Below, piece after piece: positions 36,605 to 45,000 of a stretch of 56,237 nucleotides of DNA. The DNA is from Puniceibacterium sediminis. GTDB lineage: Bacteria; Pseudomonadota; Alphaproteobacteria; Rhodobacterales; Rhodobacteraceae. The notes beneath the pieces were generated by a model. That model worked only from the letters and a program-made list of their open reading frames with translations, ran no database searches and had not been told where the DNA came from. Positions within the stretch are counted from its first letter, which is position 1; each line of letters starts with the position of its first letter. Location of the stretch: NCBI RefSeq assembly GCF_900188035.1, contig NZ_FZNN01000023.1, positions 1-56,237 of the forward strand, given 5' to 3'. Position numbers and translations under genes: made by a program.

Positions 36605-38038
36605 ATGTCAGCGGCTTCTCTCAGATTGCGCTGCGCCAGCCCCAATGACCTGCCGCGCAATCTGAAAGAAGCCGTGGCGCGCGCCGATGTGGCACTTTGT
36701 TGGCCTATCGACACACCCAGAGATGAGGTGAGGGTCATCGAACTCCGCGACATAGGCATTTCAGAAAAGGCCGTGCCCGTTGGTGACCGGTTCGATCCAT
36801 TCGCGCCGGGTTTCCAAAAGGACCCTTACCCTGTCTACCGGCATTGGCGGGACACCGACCCGGTGCATTGGGGGCATGCGCCCGATCAATCCGGGCCGGG
36901 CTGTTGGTACATCTTCACCTATGCCGAGGCCAAAGAGGTGCTGGCCGATCCGCGTTTCGTGGTGGACCCGACCAGCGTCATTCCAGCGGGCTACTTGCCG
37001 ACGCCGCATCCGGAACATCTGCCGTTGTACGAGATGCTGGGGCGCTGGTTCATCTTTCGCGATCCTCCGGATCATACCCGCCTGCGCAACAAGGTCAGCC
37101 AGGCGTTTGATCGATTTGCGCTCGACAGGCTGCAACCCCAGATCGACGCCATCGCATCTGATCTGTGCTGCAGAATCGGCCAGGCATCGCAGGCTGATCT
37201 GATATCGGATTTGGCGCTTGCTTTGCCGCAGCGTGTCATTGCGCACATTCTTGGCTTGCCGGACAGCGATGCGTCCCTCCTGCATGACTGGTCGGTGGCC
37301 TTGCTCAAGGGGCTGGATTTTACCAGCAAAGACAGGTTTTTCGCGACGCGCGCCATTGGGGCGCAGGCCGCGAGCGCCTTGGCTGCGTATCTGGACAGAC
37401 AATTGGACCGGGCGCAGACAGGTGACGGCGTGGGCTTGCTGGCCATGCTGGCGCAAGAGGTCGCGAACGTTCCAGACCTGCGCCAGGAGGTGATCGGCAC
37501 CGCGGCGCTTTTGATCTTTGCCGGTCATGAAACCACGGTCAACTTGATTGGAAACGGCTTTGAAGCGCTGCTGGACGACCCGGATCAGTTTGCGCGTTTG
37601 CGGCGTGACCCCTCGCTGCGCGCTACGGCAATCGAGGAATGCGCGCGCTATAATTCACCCTCGCAAATCACCTTTCGGTTTGCCTCGCAACGCTGCGTAT
37701 TCCGTGGCAAGGTGATCGAGCCGGGCAGCCCTGTGGGTGTGGTGATTGCCTCGGCCAATCGCGATGGCGAGGTCTTTGATGATCCCGATCGATTTGACAT
37801 TGGACGCTCTAGGAACCCGCATCTGTCTTTTGGCAGGGGCATTCATGCCTGTATAGGAGCGGCCTTGGCCAGGCGTGAGGCGCGCGCGGCGCTGGATGCT
37901 TTACTGATGCACTGCCCGAATATCACCCTGAGCCCGGGGCCACGCCAATGGGCCGAGTCCATAGGCCTTCGCGGGTTGAGACGTCTGGATGTACGGCCGC
38001 AGGCGGAGCGATATTTTCCTGAAAGGAGAGGATCATGA
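36605..38038 (+). CDS. Cytochrome P450
   Basis: A 477-aa bacterial class I type P450. I-helix FAGHETT (about 304), ExxR as ECAR (about 350) and heme loop FGRGIHACIG with Cys416 are all intact. The conserved body begins at FDPFAPGFQKDPYPVY (about residue 62), so the N terminus is 50-60 residues longer than usual; a GTG at 36728 (residue 42) is a possible true start. A monooxygenase acting on the polyketide, peptide or enediyne intermediate is the likely role; ferredoxin partners are not in the window. Its stop overlaps the DUF899 gene by ATGA. It is divergent from the NRPS-PKS operon. Confidence 0.93.
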   Translation: MSAASLRLRCASPNDLPRNLKEAVARADVALCWPIDTPRDEVRVIELRDIGISEKAVPVGDRFDPFAPGFQKDPYPVYRHWRDTDPVHWGHAPDQSGPGCWYIFTYAEAKEVLADPRFVVDPTSVIPAGYLPTPHPEHLPLYEMLGRWFIFRDPPDHTRLRNKVSQAFDRFALDRLQPQIDAIASDLCCRIGQASQADLISDLALALPQRVIAHILGLPDSDASLLHDWSVALLKGLDFTSKDRFFATRAIGAQAASALAAYLDRQLDRAQTGDGVGLLAMLAQEVANVPDLRQEVIGTAALLIFAGHETTVNLIGNGFEALLDDPDQFARLRRDPSLRATAIEECARYNSPSQITFRFASQRCVFRGKVIEPGSPVGVVIASANRDGEVFDDPDRFDIGRSRNPHLSFGRGIHACIGAALARREARAALDALLMHCPNITLSPGPRQWAESIGLRGLRRLDVRPQAERYFPERRGS

Positions 38039-38610
38039 ACCAGATACCAAAGCCGGAAACCCTTTACGCCTTAGAGGATCAGCTGGCGCAACTAGAGGCG
38101 CGCATCCGGCAATTGCGCACCTCCGTGCGCGGCCAGATCGTCCAGGATTACGAATTTTCCGGATGGGATGGACCCATCACCCTGGGCGAACTCTTCGCAG
38201 AGCAAATTCATCTGATCGTTATCCATAACATGGGGGTCGGGTGCCCCTATTGCACCATGTGGGCGGATGGGTTTGTCGGGCTTTTGCCCAACCTAAGCGC
38301 TGCGGCCTCTGTGGTGGTCAGCAACCACGACCCTGTGGAGCGCCAGAAAGAGATCAGCCAAAAGCGCGGGTGGCCGTTCCGCATGGTGGATGCGAGCGCC
38401 ACCGATTTCACCGAAGCTATGGGGTTTTACGCCCGTGAGGGTGAGGATGTCGGGATGCTGCCGGGATGCTCCACCTTCACGCGGGATGCAGATGGCACGA
38501 TTCGACGCCACGCGATGAGCTTTTTCGGCCCGCATGATAAATTCTGCCCGGTCTACAGCTTTCTGGAGCTGCTGCCCTCCGAGGTCGAAGAGCGGTTCAG
38601 CCCGACCTGA
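38035..38610 (+). CDS. DUF899 thioredoxin-like protein
   Basis: A 191-aa protein of the DUF899 (AhpC/TSA-like thioredoxin-fold) family. It has an N-terminal helix, then PITLGELF, LIVIHNMGVGCPYCTMWADGF (Cys pair in GCPYC near residue 70), NHDPVERQKEISQKRGWPF and a final beta part with HDKFCPVYSFLELL. The CxxC site suggests thiol or disulfide redox chemistry. Translational coupling to the P450 suggests that both act on one step, perhaps thiol protection or reduction of an intermediate; this is an inference. GAAAGGAGAGG precedes the ATG. Confidence 0.85.
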   Translation: MNQIPKPETLYALEDQLAQLEARIRQLRTSVRGQIVQDYEFSGWDGPITLGELFAEQIHLIVIHNMGVGCPYCTMWADGFVGLLPNLSAAASVVVSNHDPVERQKEISQKRGWPFRMVDASATDFTEAMGFYAREGEDVGMLPGCSTFTRDADGTIRRHAMSFFGPHDKFCPVYSFLELLPSEVEERFSPT

Positions 38611-38611
38611 T

Positions 38612-38647
38612 CCGTCTGACCCAATGACCGGTCGGCCGCTCAGACGG
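38612..38647. terminator. Candidate bidirectional terminator between convergent genes
   Basis: CCGTCTGA (38612-38619) and TCAGACGG (38640-38647) form an 8-bp perfect stem in the 29-base gap between the convergent DUF899 and methyltransferase genes. The loop contains another dyad (ACCGGT/CGGCCG). There is no T-run, so Rho-independent action is uncertain. Confidence 0.5.
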
Positions 38648-39446
38648 CGCGGGTCCAGGTGTAGACAAGCTCTCGGGACTTGAACGCGCCAAGGTAGAAG
38701 CTGGTCAATTCGTCCCATTGGGCCAAGGCTTCGGCCGCTTCAGGGTTGCCTGGATCATGCATCATGCCCTGCACATTCCGCCGAATGCCCGAGAATACGC
38801 GGATCGCATCGGCATTGGCGTCGCGGGTCGTGACCTGTGAAAACCCGGCACACTGCAAGGCAAGCCTGAGTGCTTGTCCCGGGCGCAGCCCGACAAAGCC
38901 ATCGATCTCATAGGCTCTTTCCAGCGTTGCGCGCCGTAGTGTCGGACCCGCTTGTTGGTCCGCGATATAAAGCGGCTTGCCCAGAGCCAGCGCACTGCGG
39001 GCCGCAGACAGAATCTGCGGCCAGTCGGCCACCAGCGAAAGCGTGTCCAGCAGAAACACCGCCCCCATATCCGGCTGCTTCGCCCGCCAGGTTGCCGCAT
39101 CGGTGCAAAGAAACGATAACAGCGGATTCCGCGCGTTGCGCAGTCTGGCACGGTCGTATTGCGCCGGATTGCGTTCGATGCCGGTCACCCCGGCCCCAGA
39201 GATCTGGGCCAGGAAATCGCAGGCGGCACCGGCCCCGCAGCCAAGTTCAAGCGCCCGATCGCCCTGGCCGAGTTGGGCATCGCGCGCCACATATTCCAGA
39301 AAGGGCCGCCCACCGATACAGGCCAACGGCCAGCCGCCGTGCAGCGGGTCATAGACCGCACGGCGCCAGATTTCGCTGTCCGCTGCGGCATAGATCTCTT
39401 CCTGCCGCCGTGTTGCCCGAGCGGTGTCAAACTCCATCCCTAACAT
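38640..39446 (-). CDS. SAM-dependent methyltransferase
   Basis: A 268-aa class I methyltransferase. Motif I is ALELGCGAGAACDFL, followed by GIERNPAQ (acidic residue for SAM ribose), the FLLDTLSLV motif and PLYIADQQAG. The substrate is unknown; O-, N- or C-methylation of the product or its sugar-like parts would fit. A longer frame reaches 39671, but those residues overlap the AraC gene and look non-native. I take the ATG at 39444-39446, seven bases after the AraC stop, with a second Met three codons later also possible. It is the last gene of the enediyne operon. Confidence 0.85.
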   Translation of the reverse strand: MLGMEFDTARATRRQEEIYAAADSEIWRRAVYDPLHGGWPLACIGGRPFLEYVARDAQLGQGDRALELGCGAGAACDFLAQISGAGVTGIERNPAQYDRARLRNARNPLLSFLCTDAATWRAKQPDMGAVFLLDTLSLVADWPQILSAARSALALGKPLYIADQQAGPTLRRATLERAYEIDGFVGLRPGQALRLALQCAGFSQVTTRDANADAIRVFSGIRRNVQGMMHDPGNPEAAEALAQWDELTSFYLGAFKSRELVYTWTRAV

Positions 39447-39453
39447 CGCGGCG

Positions 39454-40251
39454 CTATTGCCTGTATCGCGTGCAGGGCGCGAGAACCGATTGCGCGGCCT
39501 CACCTGCCGCAAGCACCGGTAAAAGCGGCGGGTCGAACTCGGTTGATTGCCGCAGTGCGATGTCTGGTAGATGCGGCACCGCGCAGAGGGCCTCATGGCC
39601 AAGAGGCTCTGACCGGAGGACCGATCGCGGCAGCAAGAGGGCGTTAACATCCCCAGACCAGGGGATCGCAAAGGCGACGGCCTCCTGACCCCATCCCGGA
39701 AGCTCGGTATGGGGTGCGCGTTTCAGGCCGGCAAGCCTGGCATAGGCATTGCCGGCCGCGAAATAGGCTGTTGCTCGCAGTTGCAGGGCATCGTCGGCGT
39801 CGCCGCCGCACACGGGTAGCAAGGCATGCGGATCCAACTGATCCCGCAACTGCCGCAAACCTGTCGGCGTCAGTCCGACAACGGCCTTGAAGCGGTTGTT
39901 GAAACTGCCCAGGCTTTCGTATCCGACCTCGTAGCAAATGCTGATGACGCTATCGCCAGTCCTCAGCAGCATCTGCTTGGCCCGGTAGAGCCGCAAGGCG
40001 GACAGATAGCGCATCGGGGTAATGCCCGTCAGCTTGCGAAACGCCCGGATAACGCAAAACGAGGAGTGGCCCATGTCCTCGGCAAGCTCCCGCAGCATCA
40101 TCGGCTGATCGAGGTTTTCACGAAAATGCGCCACCAGGGTGCGCACGACGGTTTTCGCAAGCATACCGTCCATCTGCATGCCCGCCGGATTGTCCCACCG
40201 ATTTTGGCGGTGGGACAGGGCACCGGATCCGGAGACCAGATCATGCGGCAT
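39454..40251 (-). CDS. AraC-family regulator with N-terminal HTH
   Basis: A 265-aa protein. The AraC double helix-turn-helix is at the N-terminal half (about 35-135: LRELAEDMGHSSFCVIRAFRKLTG, then VISICYEVGYESLGSFNNRFKAVVGLTP), while AraC proteins more often carry it at the C terminus. The C-terminal 130 residues (LQLRATAYFAAGNAYARLAG onward) are an unrecognised, possibly ligand-binding part. It sits inside the enediyne operon, three bases after the 437-aa gene, so it is made together with the core enzymes and may give feedback. Confidence 0.85.
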   Translation of the reverse strand: MPHDLVSGSGALSHRQNRWDNPAGMQMDGMLAKTVVRTLVAHFRENLDQPMMLRELAEDMGHSSFCVIRAFRKLTGITPMRYLSALRLYRAKQMLLRTGDSVISICYEVGYESLGSFNNRFKAVVGLTPTGLRQLRDQLDPHALLPVCGGDADDALQLRATAYFAAGNAYARLAGLKRAPHTELPGWGQEAVAFAIPWSGDVNALLLPRSVLRSEPLGHEALCAVPHLPDIALRQSTEFDPPLLPVLAAGEAAQSVLAPCTRYRQ

Positions 40252-40254
40252 GGC

Positions 40255-41568
40255 TCAGTTCCCGAACTTTGACGGCAGCCAATCATCGGGCCGGATCGGG
40301 TCGGGCGCCATCGTACCGTCGCCCATGTAGTCCAACCGACCCTTTGCGTCGCAATGCACATCGCGCGGGTTCAGGCTGATTTCGCCGGTTTCTTCATCCC
40401 CCTGCAACTTGCCGAAGAATGTGCCGAAGAAAATGGTGTTGGCCTCTTCCTTGGTATGCGGGTTGATGCGCGGCGAAATCTGGAAATCGCCGACGCCCAG
40501 ATTGCCCGCCTTTTTGACCAGCAGCAGCGGATCGGCATGACCAAAGCCAAAGAAAATCCCGCGTACCGATTCCGGCAGCGGCGTGTCGTCCACCACATAA
40601 CGCTCGTTCGTAAAGGTATGCGCGAGCCGGAAAAAGGTCATCGGCATGCCGGTATAGACCGGCTGCCCGTTCGACACGTCTTCCACCTTGCCCGAGGCGT
40701 AGAACGGCCGTTGCACAGAGGCCCAATAGTTGTGCCGGTGCACCGAGGGGCTGATCTCGGAGGTTTCGCCCGAAAAGGGGAAGTGTTCATAGTGCAGGGA
40801 CCCGTCGGGGTGCAGACCGGCCACCTCTTTTTCAAGGACAAGCGCATTCTGAAAGCTGTCCGCCCGAACCATTGCCATGGCATCGCCGAAAATTTCGGTA
40901 AACCACAGTGGCGATATCTGGGTTTCAATCTCGACCTGGCCAATGCGCGTAATCGCACGGCACTCGAAGAACAGCGGCATGGTCACATCGAAAACCTGGC
41001 CGGGCGTGAACTGCACCGGGCGGGACGAGGCGGATTTCGCCAAGACATCTGCCGAGTCTGCGCCGCGCATGATCGCCAGTTCCTGCAAGGAAACCCGGGC
41101 CCATTCCGCCAGATCGACATCGCCGGTGTTCGCCTCTTTCGCAAAGGCCTTCAGTGCGGCCTCGACCTGCTCCGGCACCCGGTCCATCAGTTTGCGCAGA
41201 GCCAAAAGCGCCGATACGCGCCCACGCCCCGGCGCCATTTCGTGAATGCGCGAGATCACCCAATCGACCTTGGGATCGGATTTGCGCACCTGTGCCCAGA
41301 TTTCCTGATCCGCGCGGATCAGGGTATCGCGCTCGCCGATCAATGGGTTGTCGTTTATCAGGATCCTGCGCAGGCGCCGGGTGTTGTAGCGGCCTGTTGC
41401 GTCGCGAAAGGCCTGGACCGAGGCTTCGATCTCGGAGCGGATTTCCGACGCGTATTCCAGGCCCATTTCGGCAGGGAAAACGTAGTTGTTCAATTCTTCC
41501 AGGATCAGCTCCGAGTAATCCGTCGGGGCGGTGGCTCTCAGGGCCTGGATCTGTTCTACATAGGTCAT
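40255..41568 (-). CDS. Uncharacterised 437-aa protein in the enediyne operon
   Basis: I do not recognise this family. Residues 1-170 are helical with HEAT-like or four-helix character (GRVSALLALRKLMDRVPEQVEAALKAFAKEA, given here only as position 120-150). The rest is a beta-rich part with FTPGQVFDVTMPLFFECRAITRIGQ, SPLWFTEIFGDAMAMV, RHNYWASVQRPFYASGK and ISPRINPHTKEE. It has no signal peptide or membrane helix. GGAGG precedes the Met codons at 41571 and 41568; spacing favours the second. It begins 12 bases after the thioesterase gene, so it is cotranscribed with the core cassette and is a strong candidate for an enediyne-specific accessory or maturation protein. Confidence 0.8.
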   Translation of the reverse strand: MTYVEQIQALRATAPTDYSELILEELNNYVFPAEMGLEYASEIRSEIEASVQAFRDATGRYNTRRLRRILINDNPLIGERDTLIRADQEIWAQVRKSDPKVDWVISRIHEMAPGRGRVSALLALRKLMDRVPEQVEAALKAFAKEANTGDVDLAEWARVSLQELAIMRGADSADVLAKSASSRPVQFTPGQVFDVTMPLFFECRAITRIGQVEIETQISPLWFTEIFGDAMAMVRADSFQNALVLEKEVAGLHPDGSLHYEHFPFSGETSEISPSVHRHNYWASVQRPFYASGKVEDVSNGQPVYTGMPMTFFRLAHTFTNERYVVDDTPLPESVRGIFFGFGHADPLLLVKKAGNLGVGDFQISPRINPHTKEEANTIFFGTFFGKLQGDEETGEISLNPRDVHCDAKGRLDYMGDGTMAPDPIRPDDWLPSKFGN

Positions 41569-41580
41569 CATTTCCTCCAT

Positions 41581-42066
41581 TTATGGGTTGGTTGCGTTTA
41601 CTGGGTCGAGGGGTGATCGTGCGGGCGGGCCGCCGGACGATGCGCGATAGGCCCGCAACGCGGTCGCCAGTTCGTCGGGGATCGGGCAGGGCACCATGGT
41701 GTCGCCGCGCTGCCGCATGCTGCGGATTTCCTGACGGCCCCGGGCAACCTGTTGCCAGCCATCCCTACGCGCCAGCCGGTAATCAAAGCTCAGCAGGATG
41801 CGGTTGCCGGTCTGTTCGACCAGGGACATGCCAAGCTCGATCTCGTCGAAGGCGCGCAACTCTTGAAAATAATCACACGCGACGCTGACCGTGACGAGCC
41901 GCAGGTCCGCGGCGATCTCCACCAGGGTGCCGGGCGCATTGTCGCGCAGGAACATCTCGCGACAACTGCCCTGCCAGGCGATGTGTCTGGCAAAGTAGAC
42001 ATTTCCGACCACATTCGTCTCTTCGAAGGTCACCACATGGCGATGGGTGAATACCGGTGTCGTCAT
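41581..42066 (-). CDS. Enediyne hotdog-fold thioesterase (CalE7/SgcE10 type)
   Basis: A 161-aa single hotdog-domain thioesterase of the family that releases the linear polyene from enediyne PKSs. The hallmark TFEETNVVGNVYFARH followed by WQGSCREMFL is very close to the enediyne TE consensus. DYFQELRAFDEIEL and LLSFDYRL follow in the expected order. The start is the ATG at 42064-42066, overlapping the PKSE stop by ATGA; an upstream extension to 42240 is a shadow of the PKSE gene. It works in trans with the PKSE. Confidence 0.93.
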   Translation of the reverse strand: MTTPVFTHRHVVTFEETNVVGNVYFARHIAWQGSCREMFLRDNAPGTLVEIAADLRLVTVSVACDYFQELRAFDEIELGMSLVEQTGNRILLSFDYRLARRDGWQQVARGRQEIRSMRQRGDTMVPCPIPDELATALRAYRASSGGPPARSPLDPVNATNP

Positions 42067-45000
42067 GCGAGGCTTTCCTTTGCGGTGGCGGGTGTCAGCA
42101 TCAGCGCGATACAGCCGTCGTTTTGCACGGCGTGGCACAGGATCTGCGCGGCGCCGCAGCGAAACGCCTGAAAGCCGGGCTCGCTGCCCTTCAAAGGCAA
42201 CAGAGGCTGAGCGGCCGGCACCCCGCCCTTGCGAGCGCATTCGCGCGCGGCCCAGACTGCGGCAAAGGCGTTCGCGATACCGGATGCGTGCAGCTTTTCC
42301 GCGATCAGACTGTCGTCGCGGACAAGCGGCGTGTCGTCACGGGTGGCGGTTTCAACCAGATCGCAGGCCAAAACTCCGGGTCCACGCGCGCCAAAGGTCA
42401 AAGAGGCGGTATGGCTCAGCGACAGCGCGTCGGGCCCGTCGAGCATTTGAAGTCCGTCGCCACGGCGCGTCGCCTCGGTGGCGTCCAGTGCGCCCATCAC
42501 GATCTGGCGACGGGACTGGCGGTCTGCGGAGTTACAGATGGCTGTACGGATGTCACGGCGGCGCGCATGCAGCACGGCGGCGCGCTGCATGGCGGCCGGA
42601 AAAAACGGATAGGCCAGCCTGTCGATGGACCGCTCGGCGATCGCCCGAAAGCGCGCGCCGCGCCAATATTCAACGATGGCACCGTCCGGGCCACGCCATA
42701 GGACGTCGAAAACAAAGGTATTGCCGTCAGAGGCGCGCTCGACGGCCTCGACGCTGACGCGCCGTGCCTCGGGATCGGCAATCTGGATCTGCGCCACGGT
42801 GACGGGCAGAACACGGCGCTGCGGCACGCAGGCCTGCAGCACATGCAATCCGGCATCGCGGGCGCCCGCATCGCCAAGCACCATATCCTGGCTTTCGAAC
42901 GGGCCGAACCAAGGGGCAGCAGAGGCATTGGATAGATTGGACAGCCCGGCGCGCAGGGAGAACGCCGTCAGGTGGTCGATCTCTTCCACCCTTTGGAAGC
43001 GCCCCGAATTAAAGCACAAATCGCGGTACAGAAGCGCCCCGTCGATCCGGCAATTTGCGGCAAGGTCAAAGGCCTCCGGCCTGTCCAAAGTCGGCTCAAA
43101 CGATAGCGTCACTGTCGCCCGATCCGCGCTGAACCCGTCGTCCGATGCGCGGATCGCTGCAAGCAGGCTGCCGTCATCGCGCCGCAGTACTGCCGTGCGC
43201 AGGGTAATTTCGTCCCCGTCAAGCGTCACGGCACCAAGCAGGTCGAGATCGCGAAAGCCAGTTGGCGCATGTCCCGTCAGCGCCTTGGCCGCCTGTGCCA
43301 TCGCCTCTAACATCAGCACAGCGGGCATGACGGCTGTACCCTCAACCACATGATCGGTGATCCAGGGGTCCGATCCCCGCGCCAAGCGCGTGTCCACAAC
43401 CAGTTCGATCCCGGGAAAGCGGATCTGGGCCGTTTCAAGGAACCGCCCTTGCAAGCTGGGCTGCGCGGCAAAGCCAAGGGTCCGGGGTTGCCCGAAGCGT
43501 CCGGTCACGATTAAGTGCTCGTCGGATTGCGGCGCATATAGCAGGACGCAAAGCCGATCCAGCGCCGTGCCAAGCGGGATCGCTTCGACGCCCCTGCGGG
43601 CCAGCCGCTCTACCGCGCCGATCCGTTCCCCCATGCCCGCGCCGGCCCAGACCGACCAGTCCAGTGCGAGGGTGCGTAAATCGTGGCAGCGTCCCCACCG
43701 CATCAGCCGCGCGGACATCATCGCGTTGGCCAGCGCATAGTGCGTTTCACCGGCCAGCCCCAGGGCCCCGATGACAGAGCCAAAGCCGATGGCCAAACGG
43801 ATACGCTGAGGATCAAGCGCGCAAAGAAGCGTTTCCAGCCCTTGCAGCTTCGGCGCGAGCGCCGCGCTAAGGGCGGTCGCGTCGAGCTGGTCAAAGCCCG
43901 CCGGATCATTGACACCCGCCGCGTGCAGAAAGGCGGTGGGTCGTTCCTCTTCCGGCAGCGTCTCAAGCGCGTTCCGAAACTCGGATGCATCGGTGACGTC
44001 CGCCTGCAAATACCGCGCCCTGCAGCCCTGAGCCTTGGCGCGGCGCAGTGTCTCTGTCACAGCCGGGTCGTCGCCTGAGCTGCGCCCGACAAGCAGCAGT
44101 GCCGCGCCGCTGACCTTTGACAGGCGCAGGGCGGACTCCGCACCGATCCCCTTGGCTCCGCCAGTGACAAGCAGAGTATCGCACGGTCCCAGACCTGCAG
44201 CGGTGTCATCCCGCGTGCGGCACTGGCTGATCGGGACAAATTCCAGAACTGCGCGGTCAAGACCACCGGCGGCGCGGCAGCGATACTGCGCGAATGGCTC
44301 TGCCTCTGTGCGCAGAAGCGTGGAAATACCGGCCTCTCGTGCCGGACCGTCCACGCCTTGCGCATCGACCAAGGTGATGTGATCGAAGACACCATCCTCA
44401 AGCAGCGCACCGGCAAAGCCCGAAACCGCCATGCCCGGATGCAGGATCAGCAGTTTCCTTAGCCCTGCGGCTCGTGCGGCCTTGACCCTTGACCACAGCA
44501 GGTGCGCGGCAGCGGTATCGTCCGGCAAAGCGACGTCCATCAGGCTGACAAGGCCGGATTTTGTCCCATTCGCAGTGGGAATGCCTCCGGGGTCCGGCCC
44601 GAACAGGCACCATTCGGGGGCTTCAGCGGCGGCTTTAGGCCAATCACAGACCTGCCAGACACTGCGATATTCACCCACCCAGGGTGCGACACCTTCGATG
44701 CTTTGCGGTGTGGTGTCCTCACCCGGGGCGAACTCCAGCAACTCGTCCAGGAGGCGCGCCAGACCGTACACCGTCTCGGCCGCCACATCGGTGGCAAGCG
44801 CCGGTTGCCGGAGGCCAAGCGCTTGCGCCGCCGCCTTTACGATTCGGCCCACCGAGAGGGAATTGAGGTGCAGATCCTCAAGCAGCCGCGCCTCGGGTTT
44901 GACCAGGCTCAAGGGCAGGCCAAGCGCCTCTGCCGTGGCTTTGCAGACGATATCCAGCGTCGGCGCCGCGCTTGTATGGGCAGGGCGCGCATTGATGTCC

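Noticed and set aside
39447-39671. 75-residue N-terminal extension of the methyltransferase
   Set aside because: It overlaps the AraC gene, has shadow-like composition (Arg/Ser/Cys-rich), and a start just after the AraC stop leaves a complete methyltransferase.
38640-41568. Reading the unknown 437-aa and AraC genes as a separate unit from the enediyne cassette
   Set aside because: Gaps of 12, 3 and 7 bases and the same strand leave no room for a promoter or terminator, so cotranscription is the simpler reading.
42067-42240. 58-residue N-terminal extension of the thioesterase
   Set aside because: It is Arg-rich, lies wholly inside the PKSE gene in another frame, and the ATGA overlap at 42063-42066 gives a natural start directly before the conserved domain.
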